NCBI GenBank assembly: GCA_023213395.1
Contig: CM041465.1
Location: 240,629,741 to 240,693,740 of the forward strand
DNA length: 64,000 nucleotides
Direction of reading: 5' to 3'
Origin: Cycas panzhihuaensis
Lineage: Eukaryota > Cycadophyta
Shown here: positions 23,215-35,273 of the stretch, piece by piece
How the letters are laid out: each line of letters opens with the position of its first letter
How positions within the stretch are numbered: the stretch's first letter is position 1
Notes under the pieces: model-generated
The model's input: only the letters and a program-made list of their open reading frames with translations
Databases searched by the model: none
Told to the model about the DNA's origin: nothing
Position numbers and translations under genes: made by a program

Positions 23215-24628
23215 ATGGTGATGGCAAGACCGGATCCAGTGAGTGGATCATCTAAACCTAACCCCATTTTGTACATTAAATTTGGTTGTTTTTTATCAAT
23301 TTTTATAGTAGTTTTAAGCCCTTTAAGGGCAGATAGCAATCTCCTAGAGTCTAAATTGGACCCAGCGAGAGGGGGGACTAGGGCATTAGGTAGCCCTAGT
23401 TCTAGTGGGCCAGAGTAAGGCCCACTAGGGAACAAAATTTTGGTTTTTTTGGGCAGGAACCCCACTTTTAGGGGGGTGATATTTTCACCGTGGCGAAGAT
23501 TGCGATGCTAAGATCTTTATTGCAGGGCCCTAATCGCAATGGGACCTACGCTAAACTCTGCAGTACCATGGAGTTTAGCATAGTGCAAAGCCAAACCAGC
23601 TGAAAAATAAAAGATAGCCTAAGGGTGAGCCAAATCCCGATCTAAGAGGGGAAAGAGGCAGTTCTAAGGGCTAATAGGGAGGCTTTGGACATGTTCTGAC
23701 TGGTTTCTGGGCATTTTGCAAGCAGTTATCATGGTAGATAACTGCGAGAACATAGGGATAGCCATACTAAGTTTTGTAAAGATGATGTCTAGTGGGGATA
23801 AACAGATTTTAGCACTATGTGGCTTACTAAAAGTCACAGAGACACTGCAGTTCATGTTAGACCAGCACCTCGTAGTAGACATAGTTTCACACTGGGACAG
23901 GAGGAGATACATATTCCATCTGCCCTAAGTGGGGGACGTGACAGTCACACCAGGGGATATACAGAGGATCTTGGGAGTACTAGTGACAGGATGGCTAGCA
24001 TCACTAGGGGCGTTGCCTAATAATGAGGCAATGCATAGGGAGGCAGCTACATTCTTTACTAGATAGGATAGATGGGAGAGGAGAAGGACACCCTTACAGA
24101 CAATGGTTATGTCTAGAGTTCCTCGTGTGAGAAAGTTGATCACTTTATGTATTCTGTTTTGGATATCCCAGAAATAGAATTATAGAGACATACTCGGGGG
24201 ATGGATGGATGCAGTGCAGAGGTGTGAGGCTAAGGAGAGGCTAGATTGGGCCACTCTGATAGTAGCTAACCTAGTCATACAGTTAGATCCTATCAAAGTG
24301 ATAGGGCAAGGTGGACTTTCATATAACACATTATTGTAGCGTTGGTTCTTTGACCACTTCAGAGTAGTGGCATCAGTGGGAGGACCGCACCCCATTTCAG
24401 AGTGGGATCCTATGGTCCATAGGTGGCAAACTCAGTTTAGAGGGACTAAGGATTAGGCCCACATTCGTCAATCAGTGGAGGCTATATCATTGGACCTCCT
24501 CACCATGGTAGATTATATTTATGATCCATATCGAGGGGTGAGGTGGAGTAATGATGATGAGGCAGGCAGAGCGGGAGTCACCCTTAGGGATGATGATGAT
24601 GGCAATGGAGATGACAGAGGTGACAAGG
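23215..24628 (+). pseudogene. PMD gene exons 1-2, copy C (interrupted by B)
   Basis: Exon 1 is 23215-23238 (MVMARPDP) with donor GTGAGTGG. Intron 1 is 23239-23721 (483 nt); its acceptor has changed from AG to AA. Exon 2 from 23722 is one frame of about 300 codons to the B insertion, broken by only five stops and no frameshift. The PMD signature is clear: SHWDRRRYIFHLP, a GD segment with VTP-DI, then ILGVL. Later come Trp-rich helices (LDWATLI, RWFFDHF) and an acidic Asp/Gly run where B inserted. The gene resumes at 40739. PMD proteins are plant-specific and several act in nuclear silencing; the function here is unknown. Confidence 0.8.
23550..23579. promoter_or_regulatory. Palindrome in PMD intron 1, copy C
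   Basis: Arms GCTAAACTC and GAGTTTAGC (9 bp, exact) around TGCAGTACCATG. Same position and similar core as in B, A, E and F. Confidence 0.7.
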
Positions 24629-26231
24629 TGGAATCGCATCTATGGGATGGTCACTACACTTAGTAGGGGTTAAAATAGTCAACGACCAATGTTAGGGTAT
24701 GGAATGAATGTTATAGGACGTGGAAGAGATGCCTGAGTAGCAAAGACGCTATGAGTAGTGAACTACCACACTGGCCTTACCAAGGGTCTGGATGGATACT
24801 GGATGATATTTGAGGATTAAAGAGGGCCCAAAGGGAGAGTGTGTAGGGCTAGAACTAGCGTAGCAAGGGCTGTGTACACTGATATCCAACGCAGGCTTGG
24901 GTCTCACCAACTCCTAGTTTACTCAAGGGAAGCACGGGCACAAGAGAGGAAGGATGGGAAGGGGTTTGCCCTTGGGGAGTAGGCCAAAAGGGATGGATCC
25001 CACCTTAACTCCCTTCACCCAGTCCTTATTAACCCTCTCCCATAGCTTTCTTAAGAGAAACCAATAGAGAATGGGAGAAATCTTGAGGTGATAAAGCCAA
25101 AAATAGAAAAAACACTTCCTATTTATAGCAAAAACACAAAAAAGAGAGGATAATATACTTTTAGACAAGTTTTAATGAAATAAATATGTGCTAAAATCTA
25201 AAACCAAAGCAAGGAATACATGTTAGGCTATGTTAGGGGTGGATCTACCTATGTAAATAATGAAAAAAGGTAGATCCTATAGGGTCTGTAGGGTACCTCA
25301 CAAGGTGGAGTTGCATGAGAGACTTACTGGATGAAAACTAAAGGGTAAGCATGGAGATCTCACTTAAAGATGCTAAGTGAAGAGTCCTCTGCCACGTAAT
25401 AGAGTTGCTATAGGTGAATCTTAGGCTGGAATGGTAGAAAACTCCAGCATTACAGGCATACCTATAAAAAGCGAGGAAGAGAGAGAAGAACAATAATAGT
25501 AGGAAGTGTTGTTGGAGAGCAAAGAGAGGTAAAATGAGGTCCTTTTCAGGATATATACCCATCCTAATCCTAATTAAGTGATTAGGGTTCAGGTAGGGCT
25601 GACTTGGTAACTTATCCATATGGCAGTTTTATAAAAAGAGCAAGAATTACCAAGGCAGATAAGAAAAATAATGAGCAACGGTCGCATCACAGTAAACTTC
25701 ACGGTACTGCGGTAAATTTTGCAGTACCGCTAAGTTTATAGTGGTGCAAGACCAAAATGCTACAATAGTAATGGTAAGGGTCCTAGGAGCCCTAAATAGA
25801 GGTGTGTTAGGTCTAGGAGGGCTGGCCCTCCTATCCAGGTGGCTAGGAACAGTCTGAGTGACATGTAGGCTAGACCAAATGAGACCTTAGGAGCTAGGAT
25901 TCCTAGAAGTGCTATAAAAGAATGCAAGATCAAGGTGTGAGTGGATCACACGAGTTAGGTAAGGCTTGAGGTGGCATAGGGGGTCATAGAACACCATGGG
26001 GATGCCTTCCTCATAGAGAGGCACATCCTGTAGGTCATCATAGGCTAAAAAAATGGTAAGCAGCACAATCAAGTAATAGGTACAAGGTGATCACTCGAAT
26101 GTGATAGGCAACCATGCAATGAGGTGATGCTTTTATCTACCTTTTTAAAGAAATAATAAAGATGAAAAGGAAGAAGTATACCTACACTTACCTGAGTTGA
26201 TTTGTCCATACCTATTCCCGGTGGCGAAACA
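24629..26231 (-). repeat. 3' LTR of copy B (1603 bp, internally deleted)
   Basis: The ends match the 5' LTR (GATTCCA end at 24629, TGTTTCGCCA start at 26231), but about 1.34 kb is missing relative to it. The junction is near 24710, joining sequence equivalent to about 37865 with sequence equivalent to about 39195. The bases GGA are shared at the junction. The palindrome at about 25690-25735 (TAAACTT...AAGTTTA with GCAGTACCGC core) is retained. Confidence 0.8.
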
Positions 26232-26651
26232 CCGCCTTGGCGTGAGCCTCACCGCTCAGAAGCATGGTGCAATGGTAAATGCTGGCAACAAAACCATTAG
26301 TGGCATATATATATATATATATATAATGATCATAATTGTAACAAGAGCCAAGGGTGCCGGCGAGTGTCATGGCAGAATATGTGGATATGAGAACAGGGGT
26401 GGAGACAACATAGGGGTTGCCTATGTGCCACTTAGGAATTAACCAGAAGCTATGACATATGAGGGGGATGCCCCCATCTTGAGAGTGCAAAGAGAAGGTG
26501 TAATAATCTCAAGTGAAAGAGTGAATGAGTACACCTGATGGCTACCATAGTTTAACCCCATTAGCAGCTAGCTTTCAGAGGTGTAAATAGATTGTGAGAT
26601 GAGGAACAAGATGGCGTGAGAATTGGGTGATAGGGTGACCGGGCAAGCTTC
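26232..26651. other. RNase H to 3' LTR spacer, copy B, with TA microsatellite
   Basis: Noncoding. The TA run is at 26303-26323, the same relative position as in F and A. The minus-strand sequence next to the LTR (AAGGCGG) takes the polypurine-tract position but is poor in purines. Confidence 0.55.
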
Positions 26652-27074
26652 TCAAAGGCGACCATTAAGAAGAGGAAGGTGATGCTTAAGGATGAGGCAA
26701 ACGAGGCTATCCACCTTAGCCTTAAGGGCCCGAGGGATGTGTTGAATGTCGACAGACTAAAAAGAAGCTAATAGGGACCTAGTAGTCAAAGCAAGGGCTC
26801 TCAATCGTGGGCATCGCACCTGGTAGACTTGGGTGAGATGGGACACCACAACCTGGGAGTCGCAAAGGAGAACAATGGGTCCATGGTGAAAATATAGTGC
26901 ATCAGTGAGGGCTTCAATAACAGTCATATACTCAGATTCGTTATTGGTGGCCTCAAGGAGGAAGACTCTGGAATGTAAGAAGTCATGTCTACAAGAGTTG
27001 TAAAAAATCCACGTGGTAGCAAAGGGACCAGGATTACCACAGCTTCCACTATTGGTGAAGATGAAGAGAGTCAT
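26652..27074 (-). pseudogene. Stand-alone RNase HI domain, copy B
   Basis: 423 nt, the same length as in A and F. It reads IFTNSGSCGNPGP at the start (first catalytic Asp changed to Asn), NNESEY (Glu kept), LLCDSQVVVSHL (Asp kept), and KAKVDSL in place of NAEADSL near the end. One internal stop lies in the SF-SVDI segment. The gene runs in the sense direction of B between the divergent PMD promoter and the 3' LTR. Confidence 0.8.
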
Positions 27075-27613
27075 GAGTGAGAAAAGAAAGAGTCTTGACA
27101 GAAAAATTATGTGATAGAGTTGAGAGCGAAGAAAGAGGGGCTCATATGGCTAGAAATGGTGGCTGCGAAGGGTAGGAGGACCCAACAATGAGGCTATCCA
27201 AGAATAGGAGTAGACTATTCGACCACCGGGAAAGAGCAGGCAGCCAAAAGGCCACCTTAGGATGCTAAAGGTTACTTAAGAAAGCAAAGAGTGGTCCTGA
27301 ACGGAGGGAGCATTACCTTTGGAAACCCCAGGGGCACGAACAGGCTGCAAAAATAGGTCTAGGATGATGAAACAAGCCAAATGAGTATAAACTCAGGCAT
27401 GCACGAGAGTGGCACGTAAAACGAGACTAAAGGGCCCTAGTAGAAATGTATCGATGAGGCACCATAAATGCACCTGAAATAATGAGCAAAATGAGGGCTA
27501 TGGAAGTGAAAAGAGAAACAGAGCGAGAAGGCAATGGTGATCAGGGATGAGAGATGGCCTCAAGGGCTATCTTCAAGGCAAAAATAGAGAAAGTACCCAT
27601 AGGGACCCCTGCC
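27075..27613. other. RNase H to PMD promoter spacer, copy B
   Basis: Divergent spacer with no other gene. It separates the start codon of RNase H (27074) from the TATA box of the PMD gene (27614). Confidence 0.5.
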
Positions 27614-27622
27614 TATATAAGG
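27614..27622 (+). promoter_or_regulatory. TATA box of antisense PMD gene, copy B
   Basis: TATATAAGG in GCCTATATAAGGAAACTCG, 166 nt before the ATG at 27780. Confidence 0.7.
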
Positions 27623-28023
27623 AAACTCGATCAAAATGGGATTCATTTTCACAGGCTCACGAATGAATCAAAGCCCTTTCCTTATGTAGTGGAGTTCCAC
27701 CTAACTTTGGAGGCACACAGAAGAGGATCTGACTATTGGATCGAGATGAGGAGACAGCCATTGAGACTAGAGCAACAGGATGGTGATAGCAAGACTAAAT
27801 TCAGTGAGTGGATCATCGAAACCCAACCCCATCTCGCGATTTAAAGTTCATTGCTTTTTGGTATTTTTTGTGTAATTTTGGGCCTCTTAAAGGCAAGAAG
27901 TAATCTCCCGGAGTCCAAATTGGACCCAGAGAGAGGTGGGACTGGGGCATTAGGAAGCCTTGGTCCTGGTGAGCTTGAGAGTGGCTTATCCAGGTAAAAT
28001 TTTGGGAACTTTTGGGCAAAAAA

Positions 28024-28143
28024 CCCCCCCTTTTGGGGGGGGTGACATTCGCACCATGGCAAAGATTGCGGTACCACGATCTTTGTCGCGGGGCCTCGAT
28101 CACTGTGGAACCTAGGCTAAACTCTATGGTACCATGAAGTTTA
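28024..28143. promoter_or_regulatory. Three palindromes in PMD intron 1, copy B
   Basis: (1) 28024-28042, a C run, TTTT, and a G run forming a strong hairpin. (2) 28060-28085, CAAAGAT...ATCTTTG around GCGGTACCAC. (3) 28118-28143, TAAACT...AGTTTA around ATGGTACCAT. The third core is the same as that of the LTR palindrome at 5611-5640. Confidence 0.7.
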
Positions 28144-29504
28144 ACATGGTGCGAAGGTAGACTTGATGAAAAATAAAGAAGGGGGCCTAAGGGCACCCAA
28201 ATCTTGACCAAATAAGGCCAAGGGACAATCTAAAGGACAGAGAGGTGAGTATGAGTAAGGTTCTGACTTGTTTCAGGATGTTTTGTAGGTGGTGATCATG
28301 GTGGACAACCGTAAGAACATCAACAAGACGATGTTGAGCTTTATAGAGATGATATCCCACGAGGGCAGGTAGACTTTGGCTAGGCGTAGCCTACTGAAGG
28401 TCACAAGGATGCCACAATATGCATCAGACTAGAGGCTCCTGGTAGACATCATCTCACACTAGGACAAATGGAGACACGTGTTCCACCTTCCCCAGGTGGG
28501 AGACGTGATAGTCACACAAAGGGATATAAGGAGGATATTGGGAGTGTCAATGATTGGGAGGCCAACATCCCTAGGGGCATTGCCTAGCAATGAGGCAGCA
28601 CACAGGGAGGCAACCATGTTTTTCATGGGCTCAGACAGATGGGAGAGGAGAGGTATCCCCTTGTAGAGTATAGTTATGTTGAGAGTTCCTTGTGTGAGGA
28701 AATTGATCACGTTGTGCATTCTGTTCTGAATATCCTGGAAATAAAACTATCAGGATATCCCTAGCAGATGGATCGATGTTACATGGAGATAAGAGGCTGG
28801 GGAGAGACTAGACTGGGCTACCCTCATAGCGAAAAACTTAGTCGCCTAGCTGGACATTATTTGGATGGTAGGGAAGGGTGGCTTATTATACAAAACCTTA
28901 TTACAGTGTTGGTTCTTCGATCACTTCAGAGCGATGGCACCAGTAGGGGGACCACATCCCATTTTAGAGTGGGCCCCTATGGTACAGAAGTAGTACACCA
29001 GGTTTAGGGGGACCGAGGACTAGGCATATGTCCATCGGTCGGTGGAGGCCACATCACTGGACCTCCTCACTATAGTAGATTTCATCACATCCATATCGAG
29101 TAGCGAGGTGGGACAACAACGACGAGGCAAGTGGGGCAGGAGGCACCCCAGGAGATAGTGGAGATGGAGGAGATGGCGACAATGGGGCTGGCCCATCAAG
29201 AGCTGTAGGAGGAGATGTAGGTCCATTAGGGACTATGGGATGAGAGGCAGGTCCATCGGGGATCGCAGGAGGAGAGGCGGGCCCTTCGGGAGCTATAGAG
29301 GAGAGTAGGGGCCTAATGACTCGAGCCTAGAGATTACAGATAGTCAGGAGATCCGAGGAGGCAGTAACACCAGTAGAGGAGAGGAGAGATATCCTAGTAG
29401 TTGAGGCGATTATCGAGGAGGTACCAGAGGAGAAGGAGGTACCTGTAGCTAGTGGAGTGATCGAGGTAGAGGCCATCATCTGAGTCGAGAAGCCATTGCA
29501 CCAG

Positions 29505-29617
29505 GTGAGACACTACCTTCTCCTATCATCTTTCAATCGCCAGATGTCTATATATTATTTGATTTTGTTTAGCATGTCTATGGACATATACTGACATGTG
29601 ATGCACTGGATTTGTAG
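29505..29617 (+). other. Intron 2 of PMD gene, copy B
   Basis: CCAG/GTGAGA donor and T-rich TTTGTAG/GT acceptor, 113 nt. It interrupts the reading frame after the first base of a Gly codon, as in E and A. Because it lies antisense in the element, splicing of element RNA cannot remove it. Confidence 0.75.
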
Positions 29618-30226
29618 GTATGGCAGAGATCTAGAGGTTGTGGAGGCAGTGGTCTGAGAGATGTTCCCTTGGGCCTACATGGAGGGCAAACCTCCTATCC
29701 AGGCTGAAGATAAGCCTAGATCGGCAGGTGCCCACACGGTAGCATTCACCCCATTGGTAAGGGCGAGAGATATCTAGATAGTGGAGTCCCAAGAGCACGA
29801 GGCACATGTGGGACGCCTATAAGTGGAGCTAGATGAGACCCGAGCTAAGAGGGATGCCCTGCAAGGTCAAGTACAGGCGTTGGAGGCCCTAGGAGGAGCA
29901 GGAGGGGATGCCGAGAGTCGCATCCAGATGGTAGTAATATAGGAGCGTCTATGAGGGATGGAGGAGAGGCTTCGAGGAGTAGAGAGAGAGCGGGATTGTA
30001 TCTAAGTGTGATATGATCTATTAGCAGATGAGGTGGCATCAAGGTCATCACATACCAAGACTCATACCCACACAACGGCGATGACCCCGAGGAGGCCACG
30101 AGATGAGGGGAGCGAGGCATGGAGCTCCTAGAGACTAAGGAGGAGCCTAAGAGGCATGTGGTACCCAAGAGAGGGAACACATAGGCTAGGAGATGACGCC
30201 CTAGGGATGGGGTAGCAGTAGAGTAG

Positions 30227-30945
30227 AGTAGGAGTTTTGATCTGATGAGGGAAAAGCATGGACCTCCAGGGAGTCGCCATATGTTACCACATGATTGTAC
30301 TCCTCCCTGCAAGGATTCTAGCTTCCCATGGATGATGTACCATACCAGTTATATGATATGACACACGATGATTGTTTTATGTATAGATGGGGCAATTGAT
30401 ACCCCATTTGATATATGATGATGTGTATAATAACATGTGATGGATGATATATATTTATTTCCATGTTTGTGTATGTATGTGTATTAGGGTGCACAGATGC
30501 ACAAGGGTATGGTTGATGATATTTGAGCTGATTATTGTATGATTTTATGCTATGATATTTGTTTGAGTTATACATACCTCCTTTCATGTAGGGCCATATT
30601 CCTAGTAGAGACACACATGATCACCATGAGTAGTGGTGATAAAGGTATATGAGGCTAGGAGATAGGGCGGCACATATGTCCACATGGGAGCATAGCGGAA
30701 TATGTAAAAGAAGTTCCAAGGACGAGGGAGTAATGACACTACAACATATCGTACTAATTAGGGGATGTGCCCAAGTAGAAAGACAAGGTCCCTAGAGGAA
30801 GGAAAACAAGAGGGTTCGGGAGGAACCTGAAAAGAGTAAGAAAGTCACAGTAAGCCGCCATCCCACCTGTGACCAGGAGGAATGGGAACATGCTTAGGAT
30901 GATAGTTTAGGCTCATTTTGGAGCATGGAAAAGACAGTAAAGAGA
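30227..30945. other. 3' flanks of PMD gene and integrase (convergent), copy B
   Basis: Convergent spacer between the end of the PMD gene and the end of pol. It contains AT-rich sequence with ATGATG and TATGTATG repeats (30350-30490), probably transcription-end sequence for one or both units. It is alignable with 41806-42540 in C. No gene is seen. Confidence 0.5.
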
Positions 30946-32289
30946 TCATGCATAGATTTTTTTGAGGAATTTCCCATTATCACCTTTCTCAAATTCAAGG
31001 CCCTCCAGGGTGGCGATCCTATAGGCACCGTTATCGAGACTCTTAAGAATGACAAAGGGACCAACCCATTTGGGTCTAAATTTGGTCAAGTAATCATGAA
31101 GATATTCTAGCTTGAGGACTTGGTCCCTAGGATACAAAGGACAAGAATGAAGATGTTTATCATAAGTCCTTTACAAGTGGGCTTTGGACGTGAGGTTTGC
31201 CTACTAAGTGGTCAAACATCTCTTATCCAAAGCCTCGAGATCTAAGAGGTAAGCCTAACAAATAGACTCCTCATCGATAAGACCTCGAAGAGAAACTCAT
31301 AGAGAGGGGATCTCCACTTGTAATGGGAGTACCGCCTTGGTCCTATAGACTAGGGAGAAAGGTGTCATTCCCGTAGCCATACAGATAGAGGTATGATAGG
31401 CCCATAGGGCAGAAGGGAGCTGGAGGTGCCAATCTCTTTGAGATTGGGCAACAGTTTTCTTTAGAATGTTGACGAGAGTTTTATTGAAGGATTCAACCTG
31501 ACCATTTGCTTAGGGGTAATAAGGAGAAGACATTTTATGAGAGATTTTTAATCTCTCACAAAGTTCATCCATCTCCTTATTACAAAAGGGAACTTCGTTG
31601 TCTGTGATCAAGATGTTGAGAATCCCAAAGTGGTAAATGATATGCTCATAGACGAAAGTGGCTATTGTCTTGCTAGGGGTAGTGATCAAAGGGATGGCTT
31701 CTACCCATTTCATGAAGTACTTTATTGCAGTCAAGATGAACTTGTGTTATGACAAAGAGGGTGGTGATATGGCCTTGATGAGGTCTAAACCCAATTGGGT
31801 AAAGGGCCATGGAGATACGATGGGATGAAGAGCGTCGGAGGGCACGTGGGTGATGTTGGCATGTTCTTGGCATCTTCGGCATCTCAAGGTGTAGGCATGG
31901 GCATCCTTGAAGAGGGATGGCCAATAATAGCCCATATGAAAGATCCTCTAGGCCATGGATTGGCCCCCAAAGAGGCCCCCACAAATTCCATGGTGACATT
32001 CACAAAGTATTTGGTCTGCTTTATCGGGAGTGACACAACAGAGGAGGATCTCGTCAAAGGATCTCTTATACAATACTTCATCTATAAGGAAGTATTACCT
32101 AGCGATGGTCCGAATGTGAGACCTAACCTTGTTACTAGATTTTGGGCGGTACTTCTGCTGAGTAACATACTACACGATGTCACCATACCACTCATTATCA
32201 ATAAGTGGATGGGAAAGAGTGCCCTGAATAGTTAAGATAGACTCATCGGGAAGAGAGTTGTTAATAGGAGCATCGAGCGAGTTAGGGAC
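30946..32289 (-). pseudogene. gypsy integrase, copy B
   Basis: The zinc-binding HHCC domain is readable (CHHGICGG, then LRCRRCQEHANI), followed by the DDE core: GLDLIKA (first Asp), ILITDNEVPF (second Asp) and VESFNKTL (Glu). A C-terminal domain with YDKHLHSCPLYPRDQVLKLE leads to KKIYA and a stop. It stays in one frame with RT and RNase H upstream, so damage is by stop codons only. The integrase would insert the cDNA into the host genome. Confidence 0.85.
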
Positions 32290-32869
32290 AGGGGCATCTG
32301 TAAGTTGTTCTACCACTACCATCCCTTTCTTTGATTTCCTACTAATGATTTGGAGATTGAATTCCTAAAGGAGGATGGCCCAGCAACCAATCCTACTTGT
32401 CAGGTCAGAACAGGTGAGTATATAATGCAATGGATTAGATTGAGCAATCACCTTGGTAGTGTTTCTGAGCAAGTAGTACCTAAACTTCTTAGTCGCATGG
32501 ACCAAGGAGAGGTATTCCTTCTTGGCTAAAGAGTAGTTAACTTTGACAGCCACGAGGGTGTTGCTAATGAAGTAAATGGCTTTCTTGGTTCCTGAATCAT
32601 CCTCCTGGACCAGCATGGTGCCCAAGGACTCATCGGTCGTCAAGGTATACAGGGTGAAAGGTCTATCAAAGTGAGGGGACACTAATATCAAAGTGGAAGC
32701 AAGGGCTTCCTTAAGTCCTTTGAAAGCTTATTGGGCCTTAGCCAACCAAACAAACGGGGCTCCCTTCTTTAATAGGTTAGTAAGAGGTTTGGCATTCATG
32801 GTGAAGTTTGCCAAAAAATACCTAAGGAATCTGAGCCCACATAAAAATGACTTAATCTGTTATTGAGTT
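32290..32869 (-). pseudogene. gypsy RNase H domain of pol, copy B
   Basis: It follows RT directly: AFKGLKEALAST, LYTLTTDESLGTMLVQED, KKEYLSLVHATKKFRYYL. At the C-terminal position where gypsy elements have ADFL, this family has VEQL (Glu instead of Asp), in both B and A. This degenerate RNase H may explain the presence of the second RNase HI near the 3' LTR; that link is inference. Confidence 0.75.
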
Positions 32870-33849
32870 CTAGGTGGCAACATGTCAAGGATTGCCTTGA
32901 CTTTATCAGGGTCAATTTGAATTCCTTATTTTAACATGAGGAAACCAAGGAGTTTGACGAAAGTAATAGCAAACACACATTTGAGCGAATTGAGACTTAC
33001 GTGGTATTCGTGTCATTACATGAAGATGGCCCACAAATCTGAAGGGTGATGGGCTCTAATATGTGAGAGACCCATCATATTGTCTATAAAGACCTCCAAC
33101 ATATTATTGATAAGGTCATGGAAGATGAAGTATATCACCCTTTGATAAGTGGTACCTGCATTCTTTAATCTGAAGGGCATCGCCTTATAGGCAAAGGTAC
33201 CCCACAGGGTGGTGAAGGTCATCTTATGGTGGTCTTCATGAGAGATTTGAATTTGCTTGTAACTAGAGAAGCCATTCATCAAGGACATGACTTAAAAAAT
33301 AGCAGTTTGATCGATGATCTGATCGATGAACGGGAGTGGAAACTTGTCTTTAGGACATGTATTGTTGATGTCATAGAAGTCAACGCATAGCTGGATGGTC
33401 CCATTCTTTTTAGCAATAGGAATGATGCTAGATACCTATTTAGGATAGTTGATGGAAGTGATGAGTCCTACGTCTAGGAGTTTCTCAACCTCCATTTTGA
33501 TGGCAGCTGAGAGTTTGAGGTGTAATGGGCATTGCTTCTAGTGCATGGGGCGAGTGCCAGGGATTGTGGTAAGGTTTTGAGTGACAATGGAGGGGTCGAT
33601 TCCCTTCATGTCAGGATAGTCTAACATAAAAATATATTGGAACTCCTGGAATAAACGGGAGTATTCCCTTATCTCATCAGGAGAACATTCAGCCCCCACC
33701 TTAATGACCTTGCCCAGGGCATAGACTATGTCCTGGGTTGCCCCCATGCACATGGCATTTCCCTCCTCAAAATGAAGGAGGGCAAGGTCAACAGGAGGAG
33801 ATGGAACAAGAGATAGGATTGGGTCGGCTAGGGTGGACCCAATCACTAA
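32870..33849 (-). pseudogene. gypsy reverse transcriptase, copy B
   Basis: Tat/Athila-like RT entered through FEEGNAMCMGATQDIV and GIDPSIVTQNL. Motifs: KMEVEKLLDVGLITSI, LCVDFYDINNTCPKDKFPLP, AYKAMPFRLKNAGTTYQR, and the catalytic box VFIDNMMG in which the second Asp of DD is Asn. About seven in-frame stops and no frameshift. It would copy element RNA into cDNA inside the capsid. Confidence 0.85.
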
Positions 33850-35130
33850 GACCTTCTAGTGGCCAAGTCTATGATGACCAGAAGGTAGGTTGGGCATAGA
33901 GCCCGCTAGATGCTCAAGTAGAGCCTCATCATCCTCAAAGTAATCTAGCCTGTGAATGACTTTACCTCAAATAGATGAGGCGTAAGAGGAAGTGGGAGCA
34001 ATAGGATCACAGTGGTTAGCAGGCTATCCAACATCCCCAGGAGACTCTATGGCAGAGTTGAGAAGGGGCCCCTCGTAAGGGGTGAAAGAAAGTTCCCTGG
34101 ATTCATCACCCATGGGAGATGATAAAGGGGAAGACTCAAGGATCGGTGGATCAATGCAAGCAATAACATGTGATATAAGGGGGTGATTAGTCTCTCCAAT
34201 GAGAGAGGTTCTAGGTTGAGGCCTAGAGCAAGGAGAGCGCCTCCTACTGATGCAAAGAAGGGAAATAGGATGAGGAAGGTCCTCGTCCTTGCCATTGGAC
34301 TCATCGTCAATAAACATGGTAAGGTACCCATAGCTCTCAACACCAATAGGAGCAAAATGAGTAAGGTTTGGGGAAGAAGATGCTAGATCTCCTTCTGATT
34401 GAGATGAATCAGGAATACTAATAAAACAAGTAGAGGCATAGGTGGAAGGGCCTTTGTCACCCTTCACACAACCATGGTTTATTTGGTTGGTTTGATGGGA
34501 TTGTTTAGTAGGTGGGAGTTCACAAGAAAAAACCCTCATTTACCTATCATGGATGAACTTGAGTTGCCCCCATTGGGTCGAACACATGGCTCCTATTTGA
34601 TCAAGCCATGGTCGACCCAAAAAGAGATTGTAGTTGATGTCTATATCAATGACTACAATATCAGTGAGGACAATCTTGTCCTCAAGAGTAAGGGGGATCG
34701 AAACGGATCCTAAGGGAGACTTCTCGCTACCATTATAGCCTTGGCACTGCCATGGAACAGGTTCCAAGGTATAAATACTAAGCTCTTGCATAATATGCAA
34801 GGGCATGGAATTAATGGAAAAACTATTATTGACAGCGGTCCTTCGCAAAGTGCAATCAGATGTGTCAATAGTAATGGTAAAAGGAAAGTTCCATTGGCGC
34901 TCCCTTTCACTAGCAGGGGGAAGATCTTTAGGATCAAAAGAAATGACATGCTCACCACTTTGGGCAATACCCAAAGCATAAATGGGTGCATTACCTAATC
35001 CTAAAGCTTCTAAGAGGAGTGTCTATTGTTTAGGACAACTTCTCAAGACATCCATAAAGGACATCCCTGCAGCCATAGCACAAATCACATCGATGACTAA
35101 AAAGGTCTTCCCCTTCACTATAGGTTGAGG
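33850..35130 (-). pseudogene. gypsy protease and Ser-rich linker, copy B
   Basis: The frame continues from the conserved KTIPVHP...GMSFMDVLRSCPKQ segment. The retropepsin part is present: FTITIDTSDCTLRR, then VNNSFSINSMPL where an aspartic protease should read roughly VDxGSS (the catalytic Asp is now Asn), then INYNLFLGRPWLDQIGA, the conserved flap-to-C-terminal region. A long Ser/Pro/acidic linker (34539-34024) joins it to RT. Ogre elements have an intron in this interval; here the frame reads through, so no intron is needed. Confidence 0.75.
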
Positions 35131-35273
35131 AAGAGCTCTCCTAAAATCGTAGCAACTAGGGTGAACAGGAATAGTCTTAGGATGTAAAGGAATTTTTAGA
35201 AGAGATGTTTTTAGAAGGGGATTAGGATGCAGGCAGATGAAGAGGTACTAATTTTCTCTTTGGTGGCTTGAGA

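Larger units (their letters stand above)
27780..30226 (+). pseudogene. PMD gene, three exons, copy B
   Basis: Plus strand, antisense to element B. Exon 1 27780-27803 (MVIARLNS); intron 1 27804-28288 (GTGAGTGG...TTTTGTAG, 485 nt); exon 2 28289-29504; intron 2 29505-29617 (GTGAGA...TTTGTAG, 113 nt); exon 3 29618 to a stop at 30226. Total is about 615 codons. Exon 2 carries the PMD signature (RHVFHLPQVGD, then DIRRILGVS) and ends in an acidic, Gly/Ala/Pro-rich linker. Exon 3 encodes an Arg/Glu-rich coiled coil (ELDETRAKRDALQGQVQALE and ERLRGVERERD). Several stops, mostly CAG or TGG to stop, and a shift at the start of exon 3 make it a pseudogene. Plant PMD proteins are known both as cellular silencing factors and as transposon passengers; the role here is unknown. 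Confidence 0.8.

Noticed and set aside
29845-30312. 155-codon minus-strand frame opposite PMD exon 3 of B
   Set aside because: It is the mirror of the coiled-coil exon, caused by its GC-rich codon pattern; no family motif.
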